From Trogon surrucura (lineage: Eukaryota; Chordata; Aves; Trogoniformes; Trogonidae): DNA of 64,000 nt. Under the pieces are notes generated by a model that searched no databases, was not told where the DNA came from, and saw only the letters and a program-made list of their open reading frames with translations. The position numbers and the translations under genes were made by a program. The stretch lies in assembly GCA_020746105.1 (NCBI GenBank), contig CM036622.1:40215477-40279476 (forward strand), read 5' to 3'. This document shows positions 13,201 through 23,265 of the stretch, piece by piece. How positions within the stretch are numbered: position 1 is the stretch's first letter; the number at the start of each line of letters is the position of its first letter.

Positions 13201-16200
13201 AAAAAACAGGTCAGTACTTCTGAAAAAATATGAGTTTAAAAGGAGGAACTAAATGGAAGCCATTAATTGTCACAGTATGAAATGCCAAATGGGTTAATCC
13301 AATGCTTTGATGTACGAAGAATTCATTGTTATAATCTCACACTGGAAAAGAAAATGTTGAGCTTCTACTTTGGATGAAAGGATATTAACAAAAATACTTA
13401 CATGCCACTTTCAAATTATTAAATATGCCAGCCACTACAGTTTGCTTGGGAAGAAAAGGAAAGAATTTATCCCCACCATTACACAAATGGAAGTCTAGGG
13501 CAAAGACTAAGAACTTCCTGGAGGAATACACTGGCAACATCAAGAAAATAAAACAAGTTGTCCCAACTCAGTGTACTGGCTAAAAACATATTCCTGCAAA
13601 TTCCTTTTTTACATCCCAGGGTGAATAAGTAAAGGCATGCCTCTTAGCTGTCCTTCCTCTTAATGCTGACATGACCAACACTCCACACGGGACCAGACCC
13701 GTCACCCATCAAGTCAAGCTTCCTCTTGCTGATCATAAAAAGAACAAAGTGTTTCAGGAAAAAGCGGCAGTGTCAGCCGTAGGTAGTGAGACCACATGAA
13801 CCCCTTTTGATTAAACGTGGCAGTCTCTGAAAGATGCAGATCTGAAGCCCAGAAAGGAAAGAAAGTGATGTGATCTCCTTTTCTGGCTTTGACAGACTCC
13901 CTCAGTACAACTGCTCTGCTACACAGGAGAGGGCAAGGGAACTAACTCCGTCCTGGCATCTCGATCCCTCCGGTCGCTGAGCATGTTCCCCAGCTCTCCC
14001 TTACTGTCACCCACAAGGCAAGGCCAAGCACAGGTCAGTGTCTGCTCCAGTTGAGAGAGCACTCCCAAAAGGCCTCATGGACCTGCCTGCACCAGTTTTC
14101 CTCCCTTTGACCCACACAGTCATTCCATGAAACCAGGAGGACACTGACCCTGTAAAATGTGCCATCAGGTTTCCTGGATGCTCGGTTTCATGCTTCACAA
14201 CTGCCACTCTGATGGGCTGGTATGCAGCCCTCGCAATACCTCAAACACCAGGAACTAAGAAAAAAATAAAAAACCATTGTAAGAAAAGCAGCCATATACA
14301 GTGCAGCCACAAGACAGTACACACTACTTGTCTTTGGGATCAGGAATTTCTTCCTGGTCCCCTTGTACTTCGCAGTACAGATATGTCCTCAGCATCTTAT
14401 TTGCAGTCCCTGGATGCCTTGCTTCCTATCACAATTGTTCTGTTCCTGTTCTGCATCTTAAATTCTCTACAACTGAATGCATTTTTCCTTCATGTGGGTT
14501 TAGATGCCATGCGGTAATGCAACAAAAATAACATAACTAACAAAAATCACAGCATCCAATTTCCTGCAACAGAGTTGCACAGAGCAACCATTAATAAAAC
14601 ATAGTTTCAAAAATAAACACCAGAAGGAAGCTCAATAGAATCAGAAAATAAACTTGACAAGACATGAAAAACCTAACATGTTAGTATGGCCCAAGCTCAG
14701 TGAATGTTCCCTATTCCTTCCCTACACAGAAAAATTTTTTTTTTTTCCTAAAGATTAGAATACGAGATTGTGAATATTTTTTTTAATCATAGAAATTCTG
14801 AGAACATATTTTTAAGTTAGTATTTTTATGAATTGATTCTCTAAAAAGAAATCATGGGCACTTCAATACTACTGTTAATTTCAGTTAAAAATTCCACCAC
14901 TCAACTTACAAATAACAGCTATGAATTCTGTGGCTCTCTTTTGTCCCCTTTCTATTACTGCTGGTTGTACCAGTAAAGGTGGTCTGAATCACTTTCCATG
15001 TTATTGATCCTAAAATTTTCTATTAAGGATGTTCTACTTGCTGTACATTGATTTGATGTCATAAGAAAGTCTATAAAAATGGTTTTGCTCAATAAGTTCT
15101 CTATTTAATAATCATGACCACTCTGCCCCCATCTTACCACATAAATTACCTAGATTTCACATAAATGTATTATCCCTTCACCTTTTACAGTTAAATATTT
15201 TGTGCATCTGAAATAGACATGTAAAAGAGAAAACATAAGATTTTTTTTTTCCTCCTCAACATATGCTAGAAAAATGGATCTCACTATACTCATATTTTGC
15301 ATCCTATTTACGAGTCTTGGCACTAGTGGAGGTGATTTTTCTCCTGCAACCGTGTATTTCATAGACTTCATAATTTTTTGGCCATGAGGAGTAGTTTGTT
15401 CTGCTTGCTTCTGAGTCCCTGCAGACACTATTGTGTTTCCTTAAATGTAGTTCAGGTCTGTTTTTCCCCAACTCAATTACATCAGGTTTTCAAATCACTA
15501 TGGATATTAACAATAGGTCAAGCACTAATGCAAAAAAAAAAAAATGCTGGCACTTAAATTAGTATGCTCAAATTAACAGTGAAAAGCTGAAAAGTTAGAT
15601 AGATGGACATTTCCCATAAGATGCTCACATGCGAGTCTGCTTAAAGTTTTCTCTGAATGTTGGGCAATTACTCATCTTTGCTTTGCAGTGTGCTCCTTCC
15701 ATCATCACCTTTGCAGATTTGGGGTTTTTTTCAGAGAAATTAAGAAATAGTACAAAAAGAATGGACTTAAGCAGTTCTGCTCAAGCACTGAAGCTTGTAA
15801 TGTTGCCCATAGACATAAATGCAGATACACATAATAACACAGCTTAATTTCTAGGCACAATCTGGCTCAAAAAGAAAACAGGATAGAACAGCCAGTGTCA
15901 CAAGAAAAAAAATAGTTATTTTTATAAACAAGTAAAATCCCCCCAAAATACTACTATCTCAACTCCTTTGTACAATTAACTTTTGTTACACTGACCAGTA
16001 CGTAACCATTGGGAGCTAGTTTAAAATTCTGTATAATTACAGGAGAGGAAGCACTACTGTCACATTCCAAATCTTACAATCTGTCAAGTAACTGCAGGAA
16101 TAAAAAGAAAATTAAAAATGAAAAAAAAAATAAAAAGAAAAAAATAAAATAAAAGATGAACCCCAGAAACAGTGTACATATATGGTAACGCAGTAAAAGG

Positions 16201-17190
16201 AGCCAGTCCAGTGCAGACAGGATGGAGACAGAATCCCTCACGTACTCGCAAGATAACAATCAGAAGAGGTGACAACCATTTTCCCAGAAGACTGAAATCC
16301 ATTCCGCCTCCTGCACTCCTCCCGAGCTTTGTATTATTCACATCAAGAGTGATTTTTATGCCTTTGACTCATGCAGATAAAGTAAGTCATTTAAATAGTC
16401 TTCAGAGGGGAAGAAGGAACAAACCACAAGTTGAAAAAAATCATATTTAGTAGGTGAGCAGGGTTTACAAAATGCTGCTCTGCAGGGTCTCACAGGGGAG
16501 CAAGGGATAACTTCCTGCAGGCAGTCTGGGTTTATTTTAATGCACAATCCAACCAACTACTCCAGAAGTTCTCACTCCTAAGTAATAGCAAGAAGACAAC
16601 TCAGAAGTCTGCACTCAGTTCATTGTCTGCCCCGGCTCTTCATACATGTATGGTGGATTTGATTCTCGGACAACTGCAGAGACGGGCAGATAAATAATCA
16701 GTGCCTGATGGCTATCTGGAAAAATCTCATCTTTAAATTCTGTTCCAAGGTCCTCTGTCACAACTTATGAAATTAGCCATAAAGCTATAACCAGGCCTCT
16801 CAGCTTGCTATCCCATATTTACTTCTCCTTTCCCCATCTGAAGGAAGATATTTTTATCTTTGCCTCTAGCTCCAAGGACTGTTTTCTCTATGACTGCTCC
16901 AATGAGCTCACTCAGGGTACCCCAGGAAATCCATTAAATGTCTGCTTTAGTAATATATCCAGCATTTTGTTCCCATATAGCACTCACTGTGGCAGTTCAT
17001 TCCAAAGACTTCATAAAAGCAAAGCATACAAACTGAAAAAGCTTTTTAACAAATCAGAAAAAAACAGCTAATAAAAGAAACTGCCTGGAAGTTTGCTAAC
17101 ACTCTTTGAACAGAGAGGCAAAGCGAAAAAGGCAAGAAAGAAGATGACAGAAATGGTCAAGAGGAACCTGAGGAAGGACAGGACAGAGAG
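10286..17190. other. Intronic sequence, no gene seen
   Basis: About 6.9 kb without a recognised exon or transposon. It is very AT-rich at 10780-11060. A GC-richer patch at about 13670-14210 includes several CpGs (around 13950-13980) and short frames with no recognisable domain. The A-rich tract at 16100 lies in its last part. Confidence 0.5.
16100..16156 (+). repeat. A-rich low-complexity tract
   Basis: This is an A-rich stretch with occasional T and G (units like TAAAAAGAAAA). The two overlapping minus-strand frames rich in Phe here are translations of this tract and not genes. Confidence 0.85.
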
Positions 17191-17490
17191 GAATCAAAGA
17201 ATCTGAGAACAGCTAGAAGTTGGAGGGAAACTCTGGAGATCATCTAGTACATCACCCTACTCTAAGGACAGGCAACTACATCAGATTGTTCAGGAGTGTG
17301 CCCAGTCCTCTTCCAGAAGGTGCCAAGTATGGACACTCCACAACCTCTCCAGGCAATCTGTCCCAGTTTTGGTCACCCTCACACTGGGAAAGTTTTTCCC
17401 TATGTATAAATGGAATTTTCTGTATTTCAGTTTACACCCATCGTCTTTCATGCTTTCATAGGGAACCACTAGAGAGAGCTTGTCTCCAGC
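17191..17490 (-). mobile_element. CR1 LINE 3' fragment (diverged)
   Basis: The plus strand reads AATCAAAGAATC, then TGGAGATCATCTAGTACATC, GACACTCCACAACCTCTCCA, GGTCACCCTCACACTGGGAA and TTACACCCATCGTC, the antisense of the CR1 3' end and ORF2 tail. Substitutions and small indels are frequent. It fades after about 17490, within 600 bases of the larger CR1 at 18011 in the same orientation. They are separate insertions, because both carry a 3' end. Confidence 0.88.
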
Positions 17491-18010
17491 CCGAACAGAG
17501 AGGAGTGTGGCCATCCTAGAGATAAACTTATGACCAAAAGGATTTTTTTATGCCCTTTTCTGAGTTTCACTCTCTTCCAAATGCTCAATATTATTAGGAT
17601 TATCCTGGTGAGAGTTGGCAAATAAAGATACAAACACACACAAGAAATTCCTGAAAAAGTAAGGACTCTTAATTAAAACACTGGACTATTAGGATAACAG
17701 CCTGATTCAGCTGTGTATGTCTCCAAGGGAAAGATGGTATTTCTTGAAAAAATCAACATTTTATGAATCTTTTTAACAAGAAAAACTGCAAATATGTTTC
17801 TTCCTAGAGAAAAACACCCCACACACTTTCAGTTATCCAAGCTGCTGTAAGAGAAACGCAAGAAAACTATTTTCTCCTGTATAAAGAGGAGTACTGGGAG
17901 CTTCCAAGAACAGCAGACTCAGGCTGTGTCAACAGAGGTTAGGACCAGAAGCCAGTAGGACAATATCCATGATTTTGTATCCAGCTACCCAAGGCTCACC
18001 AAAAAGATTT
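17491..18010. other. Spacer between two CR1 copies
   Basis: Nothing recognised. It separates two CR1 insertions of the same orientation and could include the unrecognisable rest of the older one. Confidence 0.5.
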
Positions 18011-19820
18011 CATAGAATCGTAGAATGGCCTAGGTTGGAAGGGACCTTAGAGATAATCTAATTCAACCTCCCTGTCATGGGCAGGGACGCCTCTCTACTA
18101 GATCAGGCTACTCAAGGCTCTGTCCAACTTGGCCTTGAACACCTCCAGGGAGGGGGCAGCCACAACTTCCCTGGACAATTTATTCCAAAGTCTTGCCACC
18201 CTCGTACTGAAGAATTTCTTCCTAAGATCTAATCTAAATATATTCTCCTTCAACTTAAACCCATTTCCCCTTGTCTTATCAGTCGATGCTCTTGTAAAAA
18301 ATCCCTCCCCAGCCTTCCTGTAGGTTCCCTTCAGGTATTGGAAGGCAGCTATTAGGTCTCCCCGAAGTCTTCTCTTTTCAAGACTGAACAATCCCAGCTC
18401 CCTCAGCCTGTCCTCGTAGCAGAAGTGCTCCAGCCCCTGGATCATCTTTGTGGCCCTCCTCTGAACACACTCCAACAGATCTATGTCTCTCTTACGGTGG
18501 GGACACCAGAACTGGATGCAGTATTCAAGGTGGGGTCTCACAAGAGCAGAGTAAAGGGGGAGAATCACCTCTCTTGACCTGTTGGCTACCCTTCTCTTGA
18601 TACATCCCAGGACACGGTTGGCCTTCTGGGCTGCATGAGCGCACTGCGAGCTCATGTTGAGCTTCTCATCTATCAACACCCCCAAGTCCTTCTCTTCAGG
18701 GCTACTCTCAACCCACTCTATATGCTGTATTTGTGCCTAGGGTTGGCCCAACACAGGTGAAGGACCTTGCATTTTGACTTGTTGAACCTCATGCAGTTTG
18801 CACTGGCCCACTTCTCAAGCCTATCAAGGTCCCTCTAGATGGCATCTCTTCCCTCAAGTGAGTCCACGGCACCACACAGCTTGGTGTCATAGGCAAACAT
18901 GCTGAGGGTGCATTCCATGCTGTCGTCCATGTCACTGACAAAGATGTTGAACAGCACTGGACCCAGAACAGACCCCTGAGGAACACCGCTTGTCACTGGT
19001 CTCCACATGGACATTGAGCCACTGACCACAACTCTTTGAGTGCAACCCTTTAACCAGTTCCTTATCCACTGTGTGGTTCCACCCATCAAGTCCGTGTCTC
19101 TCCATCTTGGAGACAAGGATGTCATGGGGGACAGTGTCAAATGCCTTGCACAAGACCAGGTAAATGACATCAGTTGCTCTCCCCATATCAACCAGCACTG
19201 TAGCTTTGCTGTAGGCCACTAAATTATTAGTAAGGCGTGACTTGCCCCTAGTGAAGCCATGCTGGCTGTCACCAACTACTTCATTGTTTTCCATGTGCCT
19301 TAACACAGCTACCAGGAGAATCTGTTGCATGATTTTACCTGGCACAGAGGTAAGGCTGACTGGTCTGTAGTTCCCTGGGTTGTCTTTCGTTCCTTTTTTA
19401 AAGATAGGGATTATGTTCCCCCTTTTCCAATCCATGGGAACCTCACCAGACTGCCAGGACCTCTCAAGTATGATGGCTAGTGGCCTAGCAACTTCAGCTG
19501 CCAGTTCCTTCAGGACCTGTGGAAGTATCTCATCAGGTCCCATGGACTTGTGCACCTTCAGGTTCTCTAGGTGTTCCCGGACCTGATCTGCTCCTACTCT
19601 GGGTGGTTCTTCACTCTCCCAGACCCAGCCAATACCCTCTGTGATTTGGGTGGTGTGGTTTGAGTGGTTGCCAGTGAAGACTGAGGCAAAAAAAGTTGTG
19701 AAATAGTTCAGCCTTCTCCACAGCCTCAGTAACCAGGTCACCTGTATCCTTCCTGAGAGGCCCCACATTCTCTCTCGTTTTTCTTTTCTATGTTACGTAC
19801 CTAAGAAAAGTTTCTCAGAA
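18011..19820 (-). mobile_element. CR1 LINE, 5'-truncated, with broken ORF2 (reverse transcriptase)
   Basis: This is a 1.8-kb CR1 whose 3' end is at 18011, where the plus strand reads CATAGAATCGTAGAATGG, the complement of the CR1 terminal octamers. Minus-strand frames carry the CR1 ORF2 product in order: a thumb-side part 18098-18685 (SRQC-like region, [37 protein letters not shown]-type end), a palm part 18835-19191 ([19 protein letters not shown]) and an upstream part 18932-19768 ([26 protein letters not shown]). The frame shifts between these parts at about 19.0-19.2 kb, so ORF2 is not intact. Two catalytic aspartates appear lost: the YLD of motif A reads YLV, and the FADD box reads FAYD. 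The 5' end fades at about 19820 and ORF1 is absent. It cannot be active on its own. Confidence 0.95.
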
Positions 19821-21369
19821 AGTGTCGGAGTATTAGAATTCACCTTAAACATCAGCCTCCCTTTGACCCAACGCTTCAATACCCTTCCTGCCAAGTAGTG
19901 CAGAACATCTCTGCTTCTTTCTGCAAGTTCAACTGGAGTTGCTGCTTTTGATCTACACAGCATTCCTACAGACAAGAACTAAAGGCTGCAGAGCAATTTA
20001 TGCTGTCATAAAGTTATAAAGATCAGTAGTTAAGGTACATGAAGGCAATTCCCAAGCAAACATAGCTGAGGTAAGCATATCAGTCACTTCTGTAGTTGAG
20101 TTCATCTTGAAGAGGCAAGCGTATGTGGAAAGAGTCCACTGTATACTACGGAGTACGAGAACGCACTAACCCCCAACAAAGTAAAGACAGGGATTTTTCA
20201 TCATAGAGGCATAAAGAAAAATCTCTTTCAAGATACTGAATCCCTGTCTATCTTCTTTATTTAGAGGATGAAAGACCCTGAAACTCATTTTTCTTCAGTC
20301 AGGAGGCGTACTGCACTGAGTTTTACAGAATGTGAAATCAAACTTGCAGCCTCACCTGTAATGTATTTGTGTCTCCTTCCAACTACAGAGTTGAATGAAA
20401 GCCCATGGAAGCAAAAGGCTAAAAGAGGAAAAAGGTCTGAAAGCTTTTAATTGTTGTCATTTGACTTCTTAACAATATAATTTTTCAAATGCTCTAAAAA
20501 GCAATCCATTTTCTGTTGACTCCTCCAGAAAACAATATTTTGGTTGTGTTTGTTTTGCTCTCGTCATGTTATGTTAACATGACAGCCTGGCACCTCATGC
20601 TGACCTTGAACGGATTGATAGAGGACCCAACACTTCAACTTATAACGCTGTTAATTGCTGCTTAAGTGAGAATCAACACATTCACAAAAACATGTATCTT
20701 TTAGCTTATACAATATTTAACGGTGTTTCCTTTACCAATTCTTCCTGCTCTGCTGAGTAAGATAAACAACAGTTCTAAAGCTACTGTTTTTGAAAAGGTG
20801 CTTGGAGTCCTGCAGTTAAACACAGGGTTGTGCCTCGTCAGAAGTAAAAGCATTACAGATGTTTACTTAGAAACTAGAAAGCAGCTATTTCTGTAGAAAA
20901 GCACTTCTTATTCAGAAGTTAACATAATTTTGTAACATTACTAACACAGAATTTGTTCAATCCCAAATTGCCACTGCACTGGCAGAAGGCTCAAGCACCT
21001 TTGATGAATGCTGGAAGGCAGTAATAATGTGATTTATCCAGCCAAGTTTGGTTTCATGGTAAAAGCTTTCTGTGAACCACGTACTTTTTCTACAGCACAG
21101 CACTGAAATAGGATGAGACCTGAATGATGGCAAATTTATATATCATGTATTTGTTTCAGCTGGGAGTCTTGCAACTTTCTCTAAAAAGACAGGATGATGG
21201 ACTAGACAGCCACTAGGGCTGATTTAGGATGGCAATTTCTCTGTCCTTATACTTTTCAAAATATTACAGAAGTCATTTGGAATTTACAGATTTATTTAAT
21301 GACAAGATATACACTGGATTATGAAAAGTCCCTGGAATCTTTATTTCAGCATTAAAACAATTTACAAGA
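19821..21369. other. Intronic sequence, no gene seen
   Basis: Between the large CR1 and the RRAS2-like pseudogene. Holds the short inverted repeat at 20563. Frames at 19793-19975 (minus) and 20268-20450 (plus) are not recognised. Confidence 0.5.
20563..20583. repeat. Near-perfect inverted repeat
   Basis: GTCATGTTA is followed after two bases by TTAACATGAC, giving nine or ten paired bases with almost no loop. It could be a small cruciform or a dimer-binding site. It is too short to call a gene or terminator. Confidence 0.7.
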
Positions 21370-21705
21370 TCAGCTTCCTTACTCTTCATGATGTGACTCA
21401 ATACCAAGGAAAAAAATGATGATGAGAAACATTACGGCCTTTTTTTCCAAGTAGGTAAATTTGTGCCCTTCTAATTTAGAACTATATTTGCATCAGCTGC
21501 AGATCTTTTACTGACGAATAACCAAGCAGAAAACCCTCATCTGTCCTCATGGACTGTTCACTCATGGCTCCAAATCCTTCTTGTCTTGCTATGTCCAGAA
21601 TGTCCAAGTGCACAGTTCTTCCATCTATCACACATGACTTGATGTAGGAGTCTTCAGTCATTGGACTGTAATCCGTAACAAAACAGGACTGGATGAACTG
21701 GTGTA
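21370..21705 (-). pseudogene. RRAS2 (pseudogene): RRAS2-like (R-Ras/TC21) processed pseudogene fragment
   Basis: A minus-strand frame reads [38 protein letters not shown], then [16 protein letters not shown]. This follows the order of the Ras-family switch I, switch II and beta4 region. The CVID and FVTDY wording fits RRAS2 better than RRAS or MRAS. Damage is clear. The switch I threonine is replaced by Met (YSPMTEDSY). The DTAGQE motif is DIARQE. No P-loop (GxxxxGKS) precedes it. A TAG stop at 21484-21482 falls where the parent reads FEEIY. Weaker nucleotide similarity seems to continue past the stop to about 21370, around the parental NKAD guanine-binding region. Because the match runs through what should be exon joins without introns, it looks like a retrocopy; this last point is inference. 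It lies on the same strand as NEBL, about 1.4 kb past the exon, inside the intron. The core match is 21490-21700; the outer limits are uncertain. Confidence 0.75.
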
Positions 21706-23144
21706 ACTGATACCCTGGGTATAAGCAGACAGAGGTAGCCAGAGGCAAAGCATACACTTGATTGCTTTAGGTTTTGGCCTACGACTTGTGTAGATCCACG
21801 TGTGTGTGTGTATGTGTGCACAGATACAAAAGACAATACAGTAAAAAAATGACAGAAAGAGGAGTAAAATTTTGTTGTTCTCCCGCATCCAAACAGTTTC
21901 TACCAAAACACCAGATAAAAATAGTGGGCTCAAAGTTCATACTCTTTTAAAAAGACCTGTGAAAAGTATATAAGTTCCTCTTAACTCTGTGACATAACAA
22001 CAGCTATGGTACACAGAATCACTGAACTACAAGCAAATGAAGCAAATTGCACCCTAAAACCCACTGAAGAGGAGACAGACATTCCACAAGCTCTCCTCTT
22101 ACCAGAAAGCAGAATTTCAGCAGGAAAGAATTTCACTAAGTTTTATAATTAATAACTGTAATCGCAAAAGGTAATGTATTTTTAAAAATCTGTATCATGC
22201 TGAATATCTGTGCTAGCATTTCTCTTTAGCACTCCTTTGATTTTATCCATTAACTCGCAAGAGGTTCCCAAACAAGAAAGCTCTGGTTGCCTACTGTTTG
22301 TTTTCCATGACAGATTTTTTTTGACAGTAATAATTATCAATTTATAATGAGAGACTGCAACTAAATCCAGACTAAAACCTTGACAGTAAAAAAAAAAATA
22401 AACCACAACTTTCACAAAATAAAATGTAATCAATTGCGTTTCAGTGTTGCATATATTCAAACAATAGGAAAGTGATTGGGACAAGGGGCTGGGAAGTGGG
22501 GGTTTGTACAGATATAATGGAATTAACATCAGTAGGAACTGTATGCTATGGACTACCAAGTAACAACAGTAAACAAACATCATGTTTGGGTCACATAAGT
22601 TTTAATTTCAATGTGTTTCTTATTAAGCTATGTGAGTTTTGATTGATAACATTTATCATAACTGGCCTACAAACTGCTTCATATATGAGTTCACAGAGAA
22701 CATAACAGATTAGTAAGCTGATCAGTCAGTCAGTTAAGTGTTCACAAGCATTAAGGCCTTCTAAATGTTTGCTAACAACAAATTAATTGTTTGCTAATCA
22801 CACAGTTATTTTATGATTAAGTTTGATGCAAGCTAACAAAAGCCATTTATCTAAGGCAAACCAACCCTCACTTTCAGCTATAACATTTCAAACATTATAA
22901 AATACTTAGATACTTCAAATACGGCAGAAAATGAAGGATTTCAGTCAATGGACTTAAAATACTATGGTAACTAGTATAAGTGAAATAAACCCCTGAGTTT
23001 TGCGGTGTTATGGTAAGTTACAAATATTTTTTACAATAAATAAGAGTGCTACTATGTATCTGTAGAAAGAAATACTAAGACTACTTACAAAAACTAGAGA
23101 AGTGGACTGACAGTCTAATATTAACAAGAGAAAAGAATTATTTG
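21706..23144. other. Intron immediately 3' of the NEBL exon
   Basis: AT-rich sequence with the GT microsatellite at 21799 and an A run at 22389. The 133-codon minus frame at 22182-22583 is hydrophobic by composition and not recognised. The next nebulin-repeat exon was looked for here and not found. Confidence 0.55.
21799..21819 (+). repeat. GT microsatellite
   Basis: About ten GT-type units with one AT interruption lie about 95 bases upstream (minus-strand sense) of the RRAS2-like pseudogene. Confidence 0.8.
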
Positions 23145-23150
23145 ATTTAC
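23145..23150 (-). promoter_or_regulatory. NEBL: Splice donor of the NEBL exon
   Basis: On the minus strand the exon ends AGCCAG and is followed by GTAAAT, a good match to the 5' splice-site consensus (CAG/GTRAGT, with A at +3 and +4). The conserved LASP-family reading frame ends exactly here in phase 0. Confidence 0.85.
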
Positions 23151-23235
23151 CTGGCTTTGCAATTCACTTTGTTGCTTCAGGCGAAGATTTTCTGGTGTAT
23201 CAGCCACTGTAGTGAAGGACTGCTTTGGGTAATGT
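23151..23235 (-). CDS. NEBL: Internal coding exon of NEBL (LIM-nebulette / LASP-2 isoform)
   Basis: On the minus strand a pyrimidine-rich tract ending TTCTTCTTCTAG lies directly before position 23235, and a GTAAAT donor follows position 23151. The exon is 85 bases: one base completing a split codon (phase 2 entry), then 28 open codons, leaving in phase 0. The peptide starts [17 protein letters not shown] and ends KQQSELQSQ. In the LASP family this segment joins the last LIM-domain residues (the His after the CNA of the zinc finger) to the first nebulin-like actin-binding repeat. Known role: the LIM-nebulette/LASP proteins are actin-binding focal-adhesion and Z-disc scaffolds ending in an SH3 domain. 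From memory, LASP1 often has Met where this exon has the second Thr of SFTTV, and NEBL has Thr. With the long AT-rich introns this favours NEBL. LASP1 is the alternative. Flanking exons were not found in the window. Confidence 0.87.
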
Positions 23236-23265
23236 CTAGAAGAAGAAGCACAAAGCAAAATGGTA
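23236..23265 (-). promoter_or_regulatory. NEBL: Splice acceptor region of the NEBL exon
   Basis: Read on the minus strand, the bases before the exon are rich in C and T (TTTGTGCTTCTTCTTCTAG) with the AG at 23237-23236. There is no competing AG within the tract. The conserved protein begins exactly at this AG, which fixes the exon boundary. Confidence 0.85.

Noticed and set aside
16074-16341. Overlapping minus-strand frames rich in Phe that look like membrane segments
   Set aside because: They are translations of the A-rich tract and its edges; there is no splice or start context.
16960-17080. Possible very old CR1 (GGCAGTTCATTCCAAAG)
   Set aside because: Only one short phrase fits and the expected neighbouring motifs are missing.
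18129-19586. Plus-strand frames within the large CR1
   Set aside because: They are antisense shadows of CR1 ORF2.
22182-22583. A 133-codon minus-strand frame, a candidate downstream NEBL exon
   Set aside because: Its translation shows none of the nebulin-repeat signature (SxxxYK and similar) and is hydrophobic by AT-rich composition.
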